Positions 6,038 through 10,167 of a stretch of DNA of 10,167 nt are shown here, piece by piece. Within the stretch, counting starts at the first letter, position 1; each line of letters begins with the position of its first letter. Below the pieces are notes generated by a model. It ran no database searches and had not been told where the DNA came from. It worked only from the letters and a program-made list of their open reading frames with translations. A program made the translations under genes and the position numbers. The DNA lies in assembly GCA_964428205.1 (NCBI GenBank), contig CAYRXE010000036.1:1-10167 (forward strand), written 5' to 3'. Source of the stretch: CAYRXE01 sp964428205. Lineage in GTDB: Bacteria; Patescibacteriota; Gracilibacteria; Peribacterales; Peribacteraceae.

Positions 6038-8613
6038 ACGAAGATTTTCTTACGACCGTACTTCATGCGGCTGTATTCCTTAATGAGCTGTGCGAGTTTC
6101 TCGTTACGATCCTTTTCGTCGTAAATCGTGGCCAAACTAAACGGACGCGAGGTCGTGTTGTTGATGTTCAGTTTGACGTAGCAGTGGAAGTTCGGGATGC
6201 CGATCACGTCTTGTTCGCTTAGCACCGGCGCCATTTCTTTGGCCATGTACTCGGCATCTTCTGCACCGATCTTAAAGCTCATGATGGTTCCCACGTTACC
6301 GAAGACGGCATCGCGCATCTTGGTGGATGCCTGCTCGTAGCTACCCGTCTTGCCTGTGAGCTGACCGATGTACTGGTGTGCCATGATCAAGCCCAGCTCA
6401 TACTTACGAGCTTCGGAGAGGATCGTGGCAAAGGCATCGGTCACGAAGTTCTGGAACTCGTCGACGTACAAGTAGAAGCGACGACGATCTTTCTGTGGCG
6501 TATCGGCACGGCTGAGTGCAGCCATGTTCACTTTGTTCACAAAGATGAGACCGAGCAGCTGCGCGTTCACGTCTCCGATTTTTCCTTTGGAGAGATTCAC
6601 GAGGAGAATCTTTCCCTCGTCCATCACCTGGCGAATGTTAAACGCACTCTTTGGCTGACCGATGATGTTGCGCATGGTCGTGTTCGTGATGAACGGACCA
6701 AACTTCGCCGAGAAGTACGGGATCATTTCTTCTTTTTCGCGAGCACCTGTCTTGGCGATTTCGTGCTCCCAGAAACTCCTCACCACAACGTTCTTACACT
6801 TGCTCACTTTGTAGCGCTGGAACTCTTCGTCCACGAACAAGCGTGGCACGTCGATGAGGGTCGCACCTTCTTCTTCATCATCCATGAGGGTCAAACAACC
6901 GTTACGGAAGTAGTGCTGAATACGCGGCCCGAAGATTTCGTTACCGAAGAGCTTGATAAAGATTTCCATCGCATCAATAGACGCGCGGTCCTTCTCTTCG
7001 TCCGTCTTCGCCTCAAGCAGGTTCAAACCCATGGGACGTTCGCCATCAGAGGGGTCAAACACGATGACGTCTTTCGCACGTTCCTTCGGAATGTGTGCGA
7101 GCACGTCTTCAATCAAGTCACCGTGTGGATCAACGACACAAAGACCTGCACCACGGGCAATGTCCTGTCGTGCCTGCCAATGTAAGAGCGAGGACTTACC
7201 ACAACCGGATTTACCGATGAGGTACTGGTGACGTGTGCGGTCTGTATCCAAAAAGTGAATCGGCGTTTCCATCGCGCGATACTTGTTGAGTCCAAGCACA
7301 ACGCCTTCCTTGGGAGCATTGGGTGGAGGCGGCAACACTTTGTAACTGATCCACTGCACAATCGGAATCTTGTTGTAGCGGCTATCGGGGAAGTGGAAGA
7401 GACCTGCCAATTCTTTTTCGACGAGCAAGTTACTGTGATGCATGAAGCCGTTGATGCGGTGCTTCCACAACCAGTGGATGATCGGTGCGTTCCATGCGAG
7501 TGGGAAGAAGTCGACGTACATGCGATGGTTCTCAAACCAGTTACCGTACACATCTTTGAAGATGTTAAAGGCCACCTGAATGCCATTCGTGAGATCCAGT
7601 GCACGGCGCCACGTCTTACTGCACGAGAGAATACGCACAGACACATGGAAGCCACTCATACCAGCCTTCTGGCCGACGCGTTTGTAGAGTTCTTCCTCAG
7701 GCTGGAGCATACGCACGAAGGCGTCGCCCTTACTGGCACCTGGAGCATAGCTTTCGTCTTTGTCGTTTCCTGTCACGACTCCAGAGAGAATCTGACCAAG
7801 GAGCTTGAGACCAGGAACATGCGACATCCAGTGGTCATTACCGCCTTTGAATTTGGCACTCGCAAAGGTCTTGAGCTTGCGGCTCCACTTGTCGCTAAAG
7901 GTTGGCGTGATAACGACCTGAATCGTTGCGCGCTCATCGGGATCCATTTTGCTCATGACGTTTGCAATGTCATTGAGCGGATCATCCTGCATTTCTTCGT
8001 ACGAGCGGATGGGGTAGAAGAACTTCTTCTTCGTGATCATGTTGTAGCCAACCATCTTCATTCCCTTCGGACGAATCTCCGGCGTCTTCTGAATGGCCAC
8101 TTCGGCATCCGGATAGAACGCCGTAATTTGCTTTTCGACAATACTCACGAGGCTTGGCTGTGTGAGTACGTAGAACGTCAGCTCACCATGCTCCACAAAC
8201 ATTTCGAAGCTGATGGTTGCGTACCGGAAAATCCAGAAGTGCAGGAACTGCCAGAACGTGAGGTTGCGAACTTCCCACAGAGCGCGATACAGCTGCTCCA
8301 TGATGGCGACTTTTTCTTTGAAATCTTTTTCGGTGCGCTTCTCCTGATCAATTTTACTATCGGTCCTCGGGAGCAAAACCTTCATGCACACCAAACGTGA
8401 TCCCATCCACCATGCGTAGGTAAAGCGAACGTTTGTGACGATCACGTACTTCCACACCAGCCACGCGGTAATGAGCGTGAGCGTGTTCTGAAACGGATCA
8501 TTGAGCCACCAGTTCATCGCAAACAGGAAGAAATCGCTCTGGAACAACCAACTGCCCACCTCGATGACGAGGAGGATCACTGGCCAGATGAGGAGGCGGA
8601 TGAGAAGTGGCAT
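6038..8613 (-). CDS. TraG/VirD4-like membrane ATPase, 3' end in assembly gap
   Basis: A large membrane-anchored P-loop ATPase of the FtsK/TraG/VirD4 type; 858 residues are visible and the C-terminus is lost in the gap. Two hydrophobic segments (about 3-24 and 42-60) place the N-terminus in the membrane. Residues 70-440 form a long region I cannot assign beyond resembling the uncharacterised N-terminal halves of similar CPR proteins. The ATPase follows: Walker A GKSGCGKSS (467-475), DPHGD (495-499), Walker B LYVDE (715-719) and the conserved glutamine element A-H-Q-Y (745-748). Relatives couple ATP hydrolysis to moving DNA or protein through membranes. No relaxase, VirB4 or pilus gene is visible here, so a conjugation role is not supported; DNA or protein translocation is a guess. 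The start is ATG at 8613, which directly precedes the first membrane segment. A good extended -10 lies about 50 bases upstream. Confidence 0.88.
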
Positions 8614-8660
8614 GGCTTAGCTCAATTTTTTGTTTTTCTATGATACGGAAATATCGTGTA

Positions 8661-8669
8661 ATTATAGCA
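8661..8669 (-). promoter_or_regulatory. extended -10 promoter of the TraG-like gene
   Basis: Read on the minus strand, 8669-8661 is TGCTATAAT, a perfect -10 hexamer with a TGn extension. The -35 position holds only a poor match, as is common with extended -10 promoters. Transcription should start near 8654, giving a leader of about 40 nt ahead of the ATG at 8613, without a Shine-Dalgarno sequence. It probably drives the TraG-like gene and perhaps ybaB and mltG beyond the gap. Confidence 0.7.
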
Positions 8670-8702
8670 GAAAAGTGGGGTTTCGGGGAGGCGTTTTTTC
8701 AT

Positions 8703-8712
8703 ATAAATTTAT
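8703..8712. promoter_or_regulatory. 10-bp AT palindrome upstream of the repeat-protein gene
   Basis: ATAAATTTAT is a perfect palindrome 11 bases ahead of the candidate -35 of the plus-strand gene. It lies where AT-rich composition begins. It could be an operator or an UP-element-like sequence, but palindromes this short arise easily in AT-rich DNA. Confidence 0.25.
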
Positions 8713-8723
8713 GTATGCAAATA

Positions 8724-8751
8724 TTTACTTTTTTAGTTAATATGTTAAAAT
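8724..8751 (+). promoter_or_regulatory. candidate leaderless promoter of the repeat-protein gene
   Basis: TTTACT (8724-8729, four of six matches to the -35), a 16-base spacer and TAAAAT (8746-8751, five of six matches to the -10). The predicted start of transcription coincides with the ATG at 8758, and no Shine-Dalgarno sequence is present, so the mRNA would be leaderless. The surrounding DNA is very AT-rich, which raises the chance of a false match. Confidence 0.5.
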
Positions 8752-8757
8752 AAATAT

Positions 8758-10167
8758 ATGATAAATAAGAACAAAGAAAATGGCTTGAAGACTCCAAAAT
8801 TAAATACTTCGCCTGTTTCTAAGGTCACACAGACGATGCAAGATTTAATTCAAGGTCAATTAATTCAAAATATGGAAAAAGAAATGGATCCTCTGATTAT
8901 AGAGGAAAAATTTGAATCACAAGTAGCAAACTGTAAATCGCAAAGTGATTTCTTGTTCTTGTTTCAATTACACAAAGTACCGGGATGTAAATGGCGAACT
9001 TCGACATATTTTCGTCATGCACTTTCTGGACTTTTCCAAGCAATATTAAGAGATCGGCGTTTTGGATCTTGGGATAATTTCTTAAAATTCATGGAGCCAG
9101 AAACAGGTTGGCCAATTGATGAAAGCTTACTTGAGTTTTCGACTGCAAAACAAATAGCCGCTTGCACTACACCTCAGCAATTTATTTTGCTTTTTGCCCT
9201 TTACGGAATTCATGACAATAACTGGATTAGCACAGGATATTTAGAAAAGAAAAACCTATCAAATTTTTGCAGATATATAACAAAAGATCCACGTTTTGGA
9301 TCTTGGGATACTTTCTTAAAATTCATGGAGCCAGTTAAAAAAGTTAAAATTAATCATGACATATTAAGTCTTTCATATACTAAGCAGATCAATGCTTGTA
9401 AGAATGCTGAAGATTTCTTGCAGCTTTTTAAGCTGCACAACATAATTGATTTTTGGGAAAATACCCAAACATTGAAGGTAAAAGGGTTCACAGGACTAAT
9501 GGCCGCAGTTGGTAATGACTCTAGATTTGGAAAATGGAGTAGATTAGTTGATTTTATCAATGATGATAATTACGAAATAGGCCAAGAGCTTGAATTGCTG
9601 TCTTTGCTCAAGCTTGAAGAAGCTGCAGCGCTTTTCCAAGACGACTCTCTTAAGTTCAAGCGTTATATCGAGTTCGCTCACTCAGAACTATCAGAAGCCA
9701 AAATTGATGCATTAGTCCTGCGTACTTTGAAAGGACTTCGAAATAAAGGCGATTCCTCGGAGAAGAAATATTTCGCATGGAAAGAAGGTTTACAATCTGT
9801 AGCAATCGAAAAGGAGCCAGAAGAAGAAACGGAAGAAAATACCATTACTATTAACGGTACTACAACTGGAGCTACTCACATTTTTGTTGCAGGTACATAC
9901 ACTCGAAGAAAAAAAGTAGAGCAAGATGGAAGTTTCGAAATTACTGTTCCGTTAAAAACAGGGGAAACAAATTCTATTCGCATCATGTGCATTGATGTCG
10001 ATGGAAATATACGATCTGCACAGGAAGAATTTGCAGTTCAACAGTTGAGTGAGCCTGATGACATTGACGCACTTGTTCGACTTCTTTCTGGACTAGGAAA
10101 AGAAGTGCGTTCAGGCATACAGAAAGATGCCGGAAGAATGAAATATCTGTGTGAATGTCTGGAACAA
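8758..10167 (+). CDS. unrecognised repeat protein with Ig-like domain, partial at the right edge
   Basis: An open frame of 470 codons from ATG 8758 to the window edge, with no stop. A TAA at 8746-8748 closes the frame upstream, so this is the first possible ATG. A charged leader (1-50) is followed by three repeats of about 78 residues. Each has Q-[IV]-x-[AN]-C (Cys 59, 136, 214), [DQ]-F-[IL]-x-L-F, a helix, and D-x-R-F-G-[SK]-W (99-105, 177-183, 254-260). A helical section (272-350) and an acidic linker (351-360) lead to a bacterial Ig-like domain (about 361-428) with DGSFEITVPL (390-399) and a closing D-V-D-G-N. A further helix begins at about 433. There is no signal peptide or membrane segment in the visible part. 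The gene is AT-rich compared with its neighbours and may be acquired. I do not recognise it and assign no function; the repeats faintly recall the F-G-S-W repeats associated with homing endonucleases. Confidence 0.85.
   Translation, partial: MINKNKENGLKTPKLNTSPVSKVTQTMQDLIQGQLIQNMEKEMDPLIIEEKFESQVANCKSQSDFLFLFQLHKVPGCKWRTSTYFRHALSGLFQAILRDRRFGSWDNFLKFMEPETGWPIDESLLEFSTAKQIAACTTPQQFILLFALYGIHDNNWISTGYLEKKNLSNFCRYITKDPRFGSWDTFLKFMEPVKKVKINHDILSLSYTKQINACKNAEDFLQLFKLHNIIDFWENTQTLKVKGFTGLMAAVGNDSRFGKWSRLVDFINDDNYEIGQELELLSLLKLEEAAALFQDDSLKFKRYIEFAHSELSEAKIDALVLRTLKGLRNKGDSSEKKYFAWKEGLQSVAIEKEPEEETEENTITINGTTTGATHIFVAGTYTRRKKVEQDGSFEITVPLKTGETNSIRIMCIDVDGNIRSAQEEFAVQQLSEPDDIDALVRLLSGLGKEVRSGIQKDAGRMKYLCECLEQ
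8920..9567 (+). repeat. three protein-coding repeats of about 78 residues
   Basis: Residues 55-118, 132-194 and 210-270 of the plus-strand protein align as three copies with spacings of 77-78 residues. The conserved points are the cysteine early in each unit, the F-L-x-L-F helix and the terminal RFG(S/K)W motif. Copies 1 and 2 share an almost identical DNA segment at their ends (9052-9100 and 9286-9334, three mismatches in 49 bases). Copy 3 is strongly diverged. Confidence 0.85.

Noticed and set aside
7228..8400. Plus-strand 390-codon open frame
   Set aside because: It lies entirely antisense to the TraG-like gene, which has clear motifs; the translation shows no family features.
5659..8613. 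Single 984-residue fusion of TraG-like ATPase and YbaB
   Set aside because: The join consists only of 100 N filler bases, and YbaB is normally a separate protein of about 100 residues.
8676..8699. Intrinsic terminator before the T-run at 8694-8699
   Set aside because: The G-rich bases before the T-run have no complementary arm to form a stem.
9354..9560. Minus-strand 68-codon open frame
   Set aside because: It is antisense within the repeat-protein gene, and the sense frame is open for 470 codons with internal repeats.
8920..9567. CRISPR array
   Set aside because: The repeats are in-frame protein repeats about 234 bases apart with coding sequence between them.
1..10167. tRNA, rRNA or insertion sequence; recoded UGA
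   Set aside because: No cloverleaf arms, rRNA blocks, transposase frame or terminal inverted repeats were seen, and all core genes read through with the standard code.

Overview
The window looks like a chromosomal segment of a small-genome bacterium, most likely of the Patescibacteria (CPR) type. The basis is inference from gene content: a membrane-anchored TraG/TraD-like ATPase with a long uncharacterised N-terminal half and no conjugation genes beside it (a kind of protein I associate with CPR genomes), single-copy core genes packed closely, and a compact LeuRS (797 aa). All reading frames translate with the standard bacterial code; no in-frame TGA is needed, which argues against the UGA=Gly code of Gracilibacteria and Absconditabacteria. 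The left 8.6 kb has about 50% GC by eye; the right 1.5 kb is clearly more AT-rich.

Layout, left to right. leuS lies on the minus strand (48-2441). der lies divergently on the plus strand (2561-3919), and the 119-bp spacer holds a strong 14-bp hairpin just ahead of der. A LOG/TIGR00725-like Rossmann protein lies on the minus strand (3920-4528), tail to tail with der with no base between the stop codons. mltG follows on the minus strand (4606-5619). A ybaB/ebfC nucleoid protein (minus, 5659-5937) is cut by a 100-N assembly gap (5938-6037). On the other side of the gap is a TraG/VirD4-like ATPase (minus, 6038-8613) whose C-terminus is lost in the gap. An apparent 984-aa ORF across the gap is an artefact that joins these two proteins. 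The traG-like, ybaB and mltG genes may form one minus-strand transcription unit from a promoter near 8665; the LOG-like gene has its own promoter.

The most interesting part is the right end. An AT-rich open frame starts at 8758 on the plus strand and runs off the window after 470 codons with no stop. It encodes three copies of a ~78-residue repeat ending in a RFG(S/K)W motif, then a helical region, an acidic linker, a bacterial Ig-like domain and the start of another helical segment. There is no signal peptide. I do not recognise the full protein. It is transcribed away from the housekeeping cluster and differs from it in composition, so it may be an acquired or fast-evolving accessory gene.

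Regulatory reading: two minus-strand promoters share an identical 12-nt extended -10 block. Two other genes (leuS and the repeat protein) have a -10-like hexamer ending six bases before the ATG, which predicts leaderless mRNAs. None of the six visible start codons has a recognisable Shine-Dalgarno sequence. No tRNA, rRNA, CRISPR array or insertion sequence was seen.
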